Notes under the pieces: generated by a model
Database searches by the model: none
Told to the model about the DNA's origin: nothing
Seen by the model: only the letters and a program-made list of their open reading frames with translations
Part shown: positions 52,622 to 61,357 of the stretch, in pieces
Layout of the letters: each line of letters opens with the position of its first letter
Numbering within the stretch: the stretch's first letter is position 1
Program-made: the position numbers and the translations under genes
Source of the DNA: Akkermansiaceae bacterium
Lineage (GTDB): Bacteria; Verrucomicrobiota; Verrucomicrobiia; Verrucomicrobiales; Akkermansiaceae
DNA length: 64,000 nt
Reading direction: 5' to 3'
Assembly: GCA_024233135.1 (NCBI GenBank)
Contig: JACKPZ010000001.1
Coordinates: 186,001-250,000, forward strand

Positions 52622-53483
52622 GGCGGAGACCGACGAGGCCGAACCAGCCGGTGCCGGGGTCGGCGCTGGCGATCGTGCGGCCGGTGGGGGTGGTGCGGTC
52701 GAGATCGCCGGAGAACACGGCGCCGCCGCCGGCGGTGAACCAGAGTTCGCGGACGATGCGGCGGCTGACGTAGGCACCGGCGCGGTAGGCGGACCAGTCG
52801 AGCGAGCGGGAGTCGCCGGCGTTGTCGGTGATGTTCCAGACGCCGCCGGCCGGGTCGCCACGCAGCGTGAACATCCAGTCGGCCGCGGGCTGATAGACGA
52901 TGAGGCCGCTGGGACCGTAGATACCGGCGCTGAGGCAGTCGCTGATCTTCCAGTCGAAGTTCAGTCCGGGGAACCACTGCGGGTCGCCGTTGAGATTGAT
53001 GACCGCGGCGCCGAGAGCGAGGGTGAAACGATCGCTGAACCTGTAGCCGACGCCGGCGGACAGATCGAAGGTGAAATCGTCGCCGTCGATGTGCTGGAAG
53101 TCGCTCGCCAGTTCGGCGCGTCCCCAGCCGCCGTAGAACCACGGCGAGGTATCCTCCATGTGGACGAGGAAGGTGCTCAGGGCGAGCGAATGGAGATCGA
53201 CGTCGTCGGTGGGAAACGCGGCGGGTGCGCCATCGACATGGATGCTGGTGAAGCGGTAGTCGAAAAACGGGACGACCCACCAGTCGCCGATGCGGGGTTC
53301 GGGAGTGATGACCGAGCGGGCGACGAAGTCGAACGATTCCATATCTCCCCGGCCGGCATCGAGGCCTCCGGTGCCACGCACGTAGGTCCTCGCCACGTCG
53401 AAAAACGGGAGGATGGCGTTTTCGACCTCACCATGCACGAGGCATGGTGCCAACAACAGCGGCAGGAGCGTTCGTTTCATCAT
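52608..53483 (-). CDS. Outer-membrane beta-barrel protein, DUF6268-like
   Basis: A 291-residue exported protein: signal peptide (KRTLLPLLLAPCLVHG) then alternating strands such as WWVVPFFDYRFTSIHVDG, FTFDLSAGVGYRFSDRFTLALG and ADWMFTLRGDPAGGVW, and a terminal strand GWFGLVGLRLRAW. The pattern fits a DUF6268-like or related small outer-membrane barrel. Two adjacent ATGs could start it. Its end overlaps the SET gene end by 14 bases on the opposite strand. Confidence 0.75.
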   Translation of the reverse strand: MMKRTLLPLLLAPCLVHGEVENAILPFFDVARTYVRGTGGLDAGRGDMESFDFVARSVITPEPRIGDWWVVPFFDYRFTSIHVDGAPAAFPTDDVDLHSLALSTFLVHMEDTSPWFYGGWGRAELASDFQHIDGDDFTFDLSAGVGYRFSDRFTLALGAAVINLNGDPQWFPGLNFDWKISDCLSAGIYGPSGLIVYQPAADWMFTLRGDPAGGVWNITDNAGDSRSLDWSAYRAGAYVSRRIVRELWFTAGGGAVFSGDLDRTTPTGRTIASADPGTGWFGLVGLRLRAW

Positions 53484-53538
53484 CGCACCCTTGCCCATGG
53501 CGCGGTCGGTGGCAAGTCCCCAACAGAAACTTGTGCGC

Positions 53539-53859
53539 TCAGACACCCTGCATGACGCGCAGGCCCCACCAGACGAGGGTGCAGGCGGCGGTGACGAGCA
53601 GGACGAGCAGGAGCAGGCTGCGGTTCTGGGTGCGGACGAGGTTGGCGACCTCGCCGCGGGAGACGGTTTCCTCGTATTTCTTGCGCGCCTCGCGCTCGCG
53701 GATCTCCTCGAGCGGCGGGATGGTGCTCTCGCGCTCGATGCGTTCCTCGGCGATGCGCTGGCGGTTTTCCGCGATCTCCTTGGCGCGCAGCATCAGCCGC
53801 TGCTCCTCGAACTCGAGCTGGTTGAGGTCGTCGTCGGACTTGCGTTTCCTGCGCGGCAT
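53539..53859 (-). CDS. Coiled-coil protein with C-terminal membrane anchor
   Basis: A 106-residue protein. Residues 20-70 are a charged Glu/Arg coiled coil (FEEQRLMLRAKEIAENRQRI, EEIREREARKKYEE); residues 80-102 form a hydrophobic tail anchor (LLLLVLLVTAACTLVWWGL). It starts six bases after the neighbouring coiled-coil gene, suggesting a tail-anchored pair. Function unknown. Confidence 0.65.
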   Translation of the reverse strand: MPRRKRKSDDDLNQLEFEEQRLMLRAKEIAENRQRIAEERIERESTIPPLEEIREREARKKYEETVSRGEVANLVRTQNRSLLLLVLLVTAACTLVWWGLRVMQGV

Positions 53860-53865
53860 GGCGGC

Positions 53866-54504
53866 TTACTTCACAAGATAGGCGATCAGGGCAAGCGAGC
53901 CGAGCACGATGACCGGCAGGTTGAAGGCGAATCCGTTGCGGAAGTTCTCGAAGAACTCGCCGCCGGCCGCGCCGCGGGCGGGCTTGCGCGGGCGCCGGCC
54001 GCCGCGGCCGAAGACGGACCCGCTGCGGGTGTTCTCGAAGTGGGCCGCGCACTGGTCATATTCGTCGGCGGCGTGGTCGACGGCCTGGGTGGCACGTTCA
54101 AGTTTCTCGGCGAGGTTGTCCCGCGTCCACGACTCGGGGGTGAACTTGCCGAGGCGGGAAAGATGGGCGGCGAAGCTGGCGCGGCATTGCTCGAGTTCCT
54201 CCGCTTCGTCACGCATCTCGACGAGCTGGCGGTCGATGAGGGTGATGGCGCTGCCCATTTTCTCGGTGAGCTCGGCGTGCTGGGAGATGAAGGCGCGCTT
54301 GCGGGTGTTGATCTCCTCCAGCTCCTGCTTCTGCCGCTCGAGTTCCTGGCGCTGGTGCTGGATCCGCTCCAGCTCCTCCTGGGCCTCCTTCAGCTTGCGA
54401 TCATAGTCCTCGTTGCCGCGTTGCGAGGCGCCGTCGGGCGCGCGCATTTCCATCTGCTTGGGGCTGATCCGGATGTGGTGGGTGTGCTCGGTCTGGGTGG
54501 ACAT
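53866..54504 (-). CDS. Coiled-coil membrane-anchored protein
   Basis: A 212-residue protein. A His-containing start (TEHTHHIRISPKQ) leads to a long coiled coil (EELERIQHQRQELERQKQEL), a helical middle and a C-terminal membrane helix (LPVIVLGSLALIAYLV) after a basic Gly/Arg linker (GRGGRRPRKPARGAAGG). Paired with the shorter coiled-coil gene just downstream. Function unknown. Confidence 0.65.
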   Translation of the reverse strand: MSTQTEHTHHIRISPKQMEMRAPDGASQRGNEDYDRKLKEAQEELERIQHQRQELERQKQELEEINTRKRAFISQHAELTEKMGSAITLIDRQLVEMRDEAEELEQCRASFAAHLSRLGKFTPESWTRDNLAEKLERATQAVDHAADEYDQCAAHFENTRSGSVFGRGGRRPRKPARGAAGGEFFENFRNGFAFNLPVIVLGSLALIAYLVK

Positions 54505-54573
54505 GGCGCGAAATGGGGGTGAAAAGCTGTCACTCCCTTATCGCAAAGCACTTATTCCATCCAGCGAAATATT

Positions 54574-57500
54574 TCACTTTTCCTGATAAATCCCGGCTTC
54601 CGTCGGCAGATGGCCATCCTCGTCCTCATCACTTCGGAAGGGTCGGCGGTACCAGCCCCAGGCACGACCCAGCACGCCGCGGATTTCCTCGGCGGCGATA
54701 TAGGCCGACGGGATCAGGAACAAGGTGATGGTGGTCGCGAAGAGGATGCCGAAGGCGAGCGAGGCGGCCATCGGGATGAGGAACTGGGCTTGGAGCGAAC
54801 GATCGAAGAGGATCGGCAGCAATCCGGCGAAGGTGGTCGCGGAGGTCAGGAAGATCGGCCGGAAACGCCGCGTGCCCGATCCGACGACCGACTCGAACAG
54901 GTTCTCTCCGGCGCGGGTCTTCTGGTTGATGAAATCGACCATCACGAGCGAGTCGTTCACGACGACGCCGGCGAGCGCGAGGATGCCGAAGACGGAGAGA
55001 TAGGACGGGACGATGTCGAGGATGACATGCCCGGCCATCGCGCCGATCGCGCCGAAAGGCACGGCGAGCATCACGAAGAACGGCTGATAGAGCGAACGGA
55101 ACGGGATGGCCAGAAGGGCGTAAAGCGCGAGAAACAAAGCGGTGCCGCCGATCATCGAGCGCTTCTTGGTTTCCTCGTGCTCGGCGACGTATCCGGAATA
55201 CCGCCATGAGAGTTCCGGGTGCTGGTTGAGCAGGCGGTCGAGCTCGGGCGCGAGGTTGCGCGCGATGGCCACGACATCGACCGTCTCGTCCTCGGGTTTC
55301 GCATCGACGCGGACGACCTGCGAGCCGTCGATGCGGTCGATGTCCGAGCGGGCGCGGGCGAATTCGGCGGTGGCAACCGAACGGAACGGTGCCTCGCCGC
55401 CGGAGGGAGTGCGGATCCGCATGCTGTCGAGGGTGGAAAGCGACTGCCGCTGTTCCTGCGGGAGGCGCACCATCACGCGGATGTCGTCGCGCTCGCGTTG
55501 GACGCGCTGCGCCTGCTCGCCGAAAAACGCGGCGCGCACCTGGCGGGCCAGTTCGCGCTGGGTGAGCCCCAACTCCTCGCCCTCGGGACGGATCTTGATG
55601 ATCAACTCGTCGCGGTTTCCTCCGGCGTTGCTCCACGCGTCCGCGATGCCGTCGTAGGACTCGATCATTTCTTCGATCTGGCGCGTGACTTCCTCCTTGT
55701 CCGGACCCGTCGGTCCACGCACTTCGACGCGGATCGACTCGAGGTCATCGCCACCGCGGAAGCCACCGCCCCGGTCGCCGGAGATCCAGAACGACTGCAC
55801 GTCCGGCATATCGCCGACGAGTTCGGTCCAGCGTTTCGCGATCTCGCTGTTTTTGGGTCCCGGTTCGCTACGGAATCCGGGATCGAGCACCGAAATGGTG
55901 ACGAAGCCGGTGCGCGGATCGACCCCGGGATGGCCCGACCAGCCGCCGCTGGAGGTGAGCGCGTCGCTGATGAGCGACTCACCGGTGCCGGGGTCGACAA
56001 ACTCGCGGCGCAGCTCGGCCACGGCGGACTCGACGGTTTTGACACGCTCGTCGGTGACCTCGACGGGTGTGTCGCGCGGCATCCGGACCTGGGCGACGAT
56101 GCGGTTGCGGTCGATCGACGGCATGTTCACGAAGCCGAGCGCACCGCTCTCGATGTATCCCGTGGCCGCCATGCCCGCGGCGAGGAATCCGGCGAGCGTG
56201 ATGTAGCGGTGTTTCAGCGAGAACCGGAGCGCGGGTTCGTAGACTTTGGATACAAAGGCTTCCAGTCCATCCGCGATGAACTTTTGGAAACGCTCGAAGC
56301 GGTTGAAGCGCTTGCGATGCACCCGCACGTGCTTGAGGTGGCAGGGCAGGCAGAGTTTCGACTCGATGAGCGAGAAGATCAGCACCGCCGTGACCACGGG
56401 TGGGATCTGCTTGGTGAACGATCCGTAAAAGCCCTCGAAGAACAACAACGGCACGAACGCGACAATGGTGGTCAGCGCGCCGAAGGTGACGGGCACCGCG
56501 ACCTCCTTCGTACCCTCGGTGGCGGCATCGAGCGGCGGCACTCCGTCGCGCAGCTTGATGTAGACGTTTTCCGCGGTGACGATGGCGTCATCGACGATGA
56601 TGCCGACCACGATGATGAAGCCGAAGATGCTCATCACATTGGCGGTGATCCCGAAATACGGCATCAGGATGAATCCGCCGGCGAAGGAAACCGGAATCCC
56701 CAACGTGACCCAGAACGCGATGCCCGGACGCAGGAACAAGCCGAGCACGACGAGCACCAGCAGGCTGCCCTGCAACAAACTGCCCAGCAAGGTCCCCAGC
56801 CGGCCCTCGAGTTCCTCCGACGAGTCGTCCCAGATGTGCAGCGTGATGCCTTCCGGAAATCTCGCGCTCGCCGTGGCCGCGTAGTTTTTCACCAGCGCGG
56901 CGATATCCAGCGCGTTCTCGTTCCCGAGGCGCAACGCCTCGACGAGCAGGCAGGGAGTGCCGTTGAAACGCATGATCTTGCGGTTCTCCTCGAAGCCGTC
57001 CACCACGCGCGCCACCTTCGCCAGGCTGACCTCGGCGCCGGCCTCGTTGCGGATGACGATGTTTTCGAAATCCGAACGCACATACGCCTGCCCTTGCGAG
57101 CGGATCATCAGACTGCCCTCGTCGGTCTGGATCTCGCCGGCCGGCAGGTCGAGCGAAGACCGCTGGATGGCCGCCGTCAGGTCGGAAAACGTCAGTCCGT
57201 AGTCGCGCAACCGCATCGGGTCGGCCTCGATGGAAATCTCCATCGGGCTCGCACCCTGGACGTTCGCCTGGGAAATCCCGCGCATCTCGATGAGGTCGTC
57301 GCGCACCCGCCGCGCGGCTTTCAGCAGGTCGACTTCATCCATGTCGCCGGTCACGGCGATCTTGATGACGTCGAACCACATGTCGCTGTCCGGGATCTGG
57401 ATCCGCGGCGGCTCGATCTCCTGCGGAAACGTGGTGATCCGGTCCACCCGGGTTTTCACCTCCTCCATCAGCTCCTTCGGGTTTCCCGACTCGTGGGCGA

Positions 57501-57777
57501 TCACCCGCACCCTGCCGCTGCCGGACCGCGCCTCGGACTCGATGCGCTCGACGCCCTTGAGTCCCTCCAGCGCGCTCTCGATCGGGATGAGCACCGCGCG
57601 CTCGACATCCTGCGGACTGCCGCCGCGGTACGGCACGTTGATGTCGACCTGGTTGAACTTGATGGCCGGCTGGACCTCCAGCGGCACCCGCTCCATGGCG
57701 GAGTAGCCTCCCCACAGCAGGATGGAGAGGATGAGGAAATTCGCGGCGATGTCGTTGCGTGCGAACCAGCGGATCAT
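54574..57777 (-). CDS. RND-family efflux transporter (AcrB-type inner-membrane pump)
   Basis: A 1067-residue pump with twelve predicted spans in two halves and two large periplasmic loops. It begins IRWFARNDIAANFLILSILL and contains PYRGGSPQDVERAVLIPIE and the proton-relay span with VGIIVDDAIVTAENVYIKLRDG. No periplasmic adaptor gene or outer-membrane channel gene is adjacent, so its partners are elsewhere or it works alone. It is followed by coiled-coil genes on the same strand. Confidence 0.92.
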   Translation of the reverse strand: MIRWFARNDIAANFLILSILLWGGYSAMERVPLEVQPAIKFNQVDINVPYRGGSPQDVERAVLIPIESALEGLKGVERIESEARSGSGRVRVIAHESGNPKELMEEVKTRVDRITTFPQEIEPPRIQIPDSDMWFDVIKIAVTGDMDEVDLLKAARRVRDDLIEMRGISQANVQGASPMEISIEADPMRLRDYGLTFSDLTAAIQRSSLDLPAGEIQTDEGSLMIRSQGQAYVRSDFENIVIRNEAGAEVSLAKVARVVDGFEENRKIMRFNGTPCLLVEALRLGNENALDIAALVKNYAATASARFPEGITLHIWDDSSEELEGRLGTLLGSLLQGSLLVLVVLGLFLRPGIAFWVTLGIPVSFAGGFILMPYFGITANVMSIFGFIIVVGIIVDDAIVTAENVYIKLRDGVPPLDAATEGTKEVAVPVTFGALTTIVAFVPLLFFEGFYGSFTKQIPPVVTAVLIFSLIESKLCLPCHLKHVRVHRKRFNRFERFQKFIADGLEAFVSKVYEPALRFSLKHRYITLAGFLAAGMAATGYIESGALGFVNMPSIDRNRIVAQVRMPRDTPVEVTDERVKTVESAVAELRREFVDPGTGESLISDALTSSGGWSGHPGVDPRTGFVTISVLDPGFRSEPGPKNSEIAKRWTELVGDMPDVQSFWISGDRGGGFRGGDDLESIRVEVRGPTGPDKEEVTRQIEEMIESYDGIADAWSNAGGNRDELIIKIRPEGEELGLTQRELARQVRAAFFGEQAQRVQRERDDIRVMVRLPQEQRQSLSTLDSMRIRTPSGGEAPFRSVATAEFARARSDIDRIDGSQVVRVDAKPEDETVDVVAIARNLAPELDRLLNQHPELSWRYSGYVAEHEETKKRSMIGGTALFLALYALLAIPFRSLYQPFFVMLAVPFGAIGAMAGHVILDIVPSYLSVFGILALAGVVVNDSLVMVDFINQKTRAGENLFESVVGSGTRRFRPIFLTSATTFAGLLPILFDRSLQAQFLIPMAASLAFGILFATTITLFLIPSAYIAAEEIRGVLGRAWGWYRRPFRSDEDEDGHLPTEAGIYQEK

Positions 57778-57822
57778 GGCGGAAATGCGGAGGCGCGCCC
57801 CCCGGCGGAGCGCGCGGCCTGC

Positions 57823-58236
57823 TCAGATGTAAAACATCGGAGAGGAGGAATTGCTTGCAAGAGTTTCCAAGGTAATGCGCTCCATCGCCTGCCGGACATC
57901 GCCGGAAACCTGTTCCCACGCCTGCCGGACGGCGGTTCCCGACTCGCCGGATCGGGCCACGGAACACTGGAGCAGCGCCGGATCCACCGCCTCCACCACC
58001 TGCCGCAGGGTGATCAGGCCCGGAGCCCGGGCGAGCAGGTAGCCGCCGGACTTGCCACGGCGGCTCTCGATGAGCCCGGCGCGCCGGAGGTCGTTGAGAA
58101 TCTGGACGAGGAAGTTTCCGGACACGGCTTCCCGTTGCGCGAGCTCGTCAAGCCGTGTAAGAGTCTTGCCGTCATGGCGCTTCGCCAATTGGGCGGCGGC
58201 GCGACAGGCATACTCCAGCTTCTGCGAAATCTTCAT
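57823..58236 (-). CDS. Rrf2-family transcriptional regulator
   Basis: A 137-residue Rrf2 protein: winged helix MKISQKLEYACRAAAQLAKR at the start, then RRAGLIESRRGKSGGYLLARAP. Only one cysteine lies in the region where IscR/NsrR hold three, so an Fe-S cluster is unlikely and a CymR-type regulator of cysteine metabolism is more plausible. It is divergent from cysE: the ATG here overlaps an alternative cysE ATG. Its protein could control cysE, by position and family. Confidence 0.87.
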   Translation of the reverse strand: MKISQKLEYACRAAAQLAKRHDGKTLTRLDELAQREAVSGNFLVQILNDLRRAGLIESRRGKSGGYLLARAPGLITLRQVVEAVDPALLQCSVARSGESGTAVRQAWEQVSGDVRQAMERITLETLASNSSSPMFYI

Positions 58237-58273
58237 GAGCGAATCCCACCAGACCGGAACTCTCCCCGCCAGC

Positions 58274-59098
58274 ATGAATCCCGAACGGCTCTGCGGAGAG
58301 ACGGCCACCGATATCGACAAGGTCTGGGAAACACTGCGTTCGGAGGCTCTCCGCGTGGTTTCCGACGAGCCGAAGCTCGCCCACCTCGTCGAGGACGTCG
58401 TGCTCGGCCGCGACTCGCTGGCCGCATCCCTCGGCGCCCGCCTCAGCCGACGGCTCGCCCGCTCCGACATGCCGCGCGACGCGATGGAGCCTCTTTTCAC
58501 CTCGATGTTCCAGAGCCGTCCGGCCATCGTACTCCAGTGCGCGCGCGACCTGATGGCGATCTACGACCGCGACCCGGCGTGTTTCTCGCCGCTCGAGCCG
58601 CTGTTGTTTTTCAAGGGTTTCCTGGCGCTGTCCACCCACCGCGTCGCCCACGAGCTGTGGCGCGACGAACGCCGCTGGCTTGCCCTCTATTTCCAGAGCC
58701 TCTGCTCCGAGGCCTTCGGCGTGGACATCCACCCGGCCGCCCGCATCGGCTGCGGCATTCTGCTCGACCACGCGACCTCCTTCGTCGTCGGTGAAACGGC
58801 GATCATCGAGGACAACGTATCGATCCTCCATGAAGTCACCCTCGGCGGCACCGGCAAGGAGTGCGGCGACCGCCACCCGGTCGTTCGCTCGGGCGTGCTG
58901 CTCGGCGCGGGTGCCAAGATCCTCGGCCGGGTCGAGATCGGTACCGGCGCCAAGGTTGGCGCGGGCAGCGTGGTGCTCACCGACGTGCCGCCGCACAAGA
59001 CCGTCGCCGGCGTGCCCGCCGTGGTCGTCGGCGAGTCCAGTGAGGAAAACCCCGCCATCGCGATGAACCAGAAACTCGATTGCCGCTTCCGAGACTGA
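58274..59098 (+). CDS. cysE: Serine O-acetyltransferase
   Basis: A 274-residue CysE that acetylates serine with acetyl-CoA, the first step of cysteine synthesis. The N-terminal helical region (VWETLRSEALRVVSDEPKLA) and a hexapeptide-repeat left-handed helix (HPAARIGCGILLDH, ETAIIEDNVSILHEVTLGGT, RHPVVRSGVLLGAGAKILG) are clear, with the histidine pair in DH and EV. MNPERLC is the start that gives the E. coli-like length; an ATG 39 bases upstream overlaps the regulator start. A lipoprotein gene follows five bases later. Confidence 0.93.
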   Translation: MNPERLCGETATDIDKVWETLRSEALRVVSDEPKLAHLVEDVVLGRDSLAASLGARLSRRLARSDMPRDAMEPLFTSMFQSRPAIVLQCARDLMAIYDRDPACFSPLEPLLFFKGFLALSTHRVAHELWRDERRWLALYFQSLCSEAFGVDIHPAARIGCGILLDHATSFVVGETAIIEDNVSILHEVTLGGTGKECGDRHPVVRSGVLLGAGAKILGRVEIGTGAKVGAGSVVLTDVPPHKTVAGVPAVVVGESSEENPAIAMNQKLDCRFRD

Positions 59099-59102
59099 AG
59101 TC

Positions 59103-60095
59103 ATGAAACCCGTCATCGTCATTGCCCTTACCCTGGCCGCCCTGCCGCTCGTTTCCTGCGACAAGGCGAAGGAACTCGCATCCAAGGCGTCCGAGCTGAA
59201 GGAGGCCGTCGAGACCAAGAAGGCGAAGGCGGAAGGCACCCTCGCCGACCCCGAACTTCAGAAACTCGTCGACCAGACGGACGAGGGCGTCATGTTCCGC
59301 AGCGATCTCCCCTTCCCCACCCGCATCGATGTCCGCACCACCCGCAAGGTCGTGCTGTCCGGGCGCTTCTTCCAAGCGTCCGAACTCGGCAGCGAGGCGA
59401 AGCAGGTAGAGGGCATCCAGACGACGGTCACCAAACTCGAACGCGCCGCCGGCGCCGTGCGTTACACCCTGCTCGACTCGGGATTCTCCAAACCCGTCGT
59501 CGAAGGAGCGGAAACGGCACCGATGGAATCCGCGGAGCAACCGCTGCCCGCGGCGGTGAACAAGAAACCGGTCACCTTCCGCAAGGTCGGCGAGAAGTGG
59601 CGCACCGACGACAAGGAAGGTTTCCGCGCCGTCGTCCTCTCCAAGCAGCTCGGCCCGGTCTTCGATGACCTGCTCATCGACAACTCGCTCGCCGCGCGGC
59701 CGCTCTGGTTTCCCCAACGCCGCATCCACCTCGGCGAGGAGATGACGCTCACCGGAGACACCCTCAAGATGCTCGTCGCCGGCAAAGCGAAAGGAACGCT
59801 CAAGCTGAAGTTCGAGGCGATCGAGGCCGTCGAGGGACATCCGTGCGGCGTGTTCTCCGTCACCGGCGACCTCAGCCGCCGCCAGTTTCCCGACTTCGAG
59901 GGCAACTTCACCGACGAGGACATGACCATCGAGTCCGGGAAACTCTGGCTCTCGCTGCTCTATCCGATCGTCCTCAAGGAACAGCTCGACACCATCCAGA
60001 CCATCAAGACCGGCGGCGGCGGCAACCTTGTCGCCCGCGGCCAGGGATCGGTGAAAATCAACGTCGTCCGCGAGTGGACGCGGCCGGAGAATTGA
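59103..60095 (+). CDS. Lipoprotein of unknown function
   Basis: A 330-residue lipoprotein: leader KPVIVIALTLAALPLVSC with lipobox LVSC and Cys at 19. The mature part opens with a Lys/Ala/Glu-rich helix (KAKELASKASELKEAVETKK) and continues with beta-rich segments (FRSDLPFPTRIDVRTT, HPCGVFSVTGDLSRRQFPDF). No named family. It follows cysE by four bases, suggesting one transcript, and converges with mnmA. Confidence 0.72.
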   Translation: MKPVIVIALTLAALPLVSCDKAKELASKASELKEAVETKKAKAEGTLADPELQKLVDQTDEGVMFRSDLPFPTRIDVRTTRKVVLSGRFFQASELGSEAKQVEGIQTTVTKLERAAGAVRYTLLDSGFSKPVVEGAETAPMESAEQPLPAAVNKKPVTFRKVGEKWRTDDKEGFRAVVLSKQLGPVFDDLLIDNSLAARPLWFPQRRIHLGEEMTLTGDTLKMLVAGKAKGTLKLKFEAIEAVEGHPCGVFSVTGDLSRRQFPDFEGNFTDEDMTIESGKLWLSLLYPIVLKEQLDTIQTIKTGGGGNLVARGQGSVKINVVREWTRPEN

Positions 60096-60096
60096 A

Positions 60097-61173
60097 TCAC
60101 TCCGCGCTTTCGAACACGCCGCCGCCCAACAGCCGGCCACCTTCGTAGAACGCGCAGATCTGCCCCGGCGAGATCGCCCGCTGCGCTTTCGCGAAGGTCA
60201 GGCGGATCCGTCCGCCGCCCAGGTCCTCCACCGCCGCAGGCTCGGCGCGCGACCGGTAACGCGGCTGGGCTTCCACACGCTTCAACGATGCGATCGGCTC
60301 GTTGATCGACGACAGCGTGCCGACCACGCAAGTCTTCGCGTAGAGCCCGGACGAGTCCGGCGTGTCCCAGCCGACGATGAGCCGGTTGTTCGCCAGGTCC
60401 TTGCCCACCACCACATACGCCATCCCCTCACGGGGAGAGGCGACGCCGTGGCCTTTCCGCTGGCCGAGCGTGTAAAGATGCAGCCCTTGGTGCCCGCCCA
60501 TCACGCGGCCTTCGGTATCGACGATCTCGCCCGGGCTGTCCGGCACGTAGTGGCGCAGGAAATCACTCATCTTCACCTGTCCGAGAAAACAAATCCCCTG
60601 GCTGTCCTTCTTGGCCGCCACCGGAAGATCAAAACGTTTCGCCACCTCACGAACCTCCGGTTTCAACATCTCCCCGGTGGGAAACATCGCGTGCCCCACC
60701 TGCCGCGCCGTCATCAGCGAGAGGAAATAACTCTGGTCCTTGTTCGGATCCGCGCCGCGCAGAATCGCCGCGCCGGAGGCTCCATCCCGCCGGCGCGCGT
60801 AGTGCCCCGTCGCCACCCGCTCGAAACCCTGGCCGAGCGCGTAGTCGAGAAACACCCCGAACTTCATCTCGCGGTTGCACCAGACATCCGGATTCGGAGT
60901 CACGCCCGAGCGGTAGCCCTCGATCAGATAGTCCACGATCCGCCCGCGATACGAATCGATCAGATCGATCACCCGGAACTCGATCCCCAGTTTCCGCGCC
61001 ACCGCGTGGGCATCCTCGATGTCCTGCTCCCACGGACAATCTCCCGGAATCCCCTCCTCGTTGATCCAGTTCTTCATGTATCCCGCCGCCACCTCATGAC
61101 CCTGCTCGACAAGCAGCGCCGCCGCCACCGCGCTGTCCACGCCGCCCGAGAGTCCCACCAGCACCTTCGCCAT
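60097..61173 (-). CDS. mnmA: tRNA-specific 2-thiouridylase MnmA
   Basis: A 358-residue enzyme that adds sulfur to uridine-34 of Lys, Glu and Gln tRNAs. GLSGGVDSAV (7-16) is the PP-loop ATP site. C99 (PDVWCNREMKF) and C195 (GICFLGQ) are the two catalytic cysteines. C-terminal beta-barrel follows (RAISPGQICAFYEGGRLLGG). The start is at MAKVLVGLSGG; 16 upstream codons in frame have no counterpart. Confidence 0.96.
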   Translation of the reverse strand: MAKVLVGLSGGVDSAVAAALLVEQGHEVAAGYMKNWINEEGIPGDCPWEQDIEDAHAVARKLGIEFRVIDLIDSYRGRIVDYLIEGYRSGVTPNPDVWCNREMKFGVFLDYALGQGFERVATGHYARRRDGASGAAILRGADPNKDQSYFLSLMTARQVGHAMFPTGEMLKPEVREVAKRFDLPVAAKKDSQGICFLGQVKMSDFLRHYVPDSPGEIVDTEGRVMGGHQGLHLYTLGQRKGHGVASPREGMAYVVVGKDLANNRLIVGWDTPDSSGLYAKTCVVGTLSSINEPIASLKRVEAQPRYRSRAEPAAVEDLGGGRIRLTFAKAQRAISPGQICAFYEGGRLLGGGVFESAE

Positions 61174-61301
61174 GCGGGAAGACTGGAACATCGGCCAGCA
61201 AAGAGCCAATCCGGAAGTCACCGTCAGACGGCATTACGGAGCGGACAAACCGGGCTCCACAGATCGGGGAGCGCATGCGGTGCGGCATCCCACCCGGACG
61301 C

Positions 61302-61338
61302 AAAAAACCCGGGGTCCCGAATTTCGGAACCCCGGGCC
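61302..61338 (-). terminator. Rho-independent terminator of the surface protein gene
   Basis: Read on the minus strand: a strong GC stem, CCCGGGGTTCCGAA pairing with TTCGGGACCCCGGG, followed by TTTTTT (the A run at 61302-61307 on the plus strand). It lies 20 bases after the stop of the adjacent surface protein. Confidence 0.9.
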
Positions 61339-61357
61339 TTGAAGTGAACCGCGGCGC

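Noticed and set aside
55219..58794. A 1191-codon plus-strand open frame
   Set aside because: It is antisense to the RND pump and Rrf2 gene; composition is His/Arg/Asp-rich with no domain, as expected from GC-rich codon usage.
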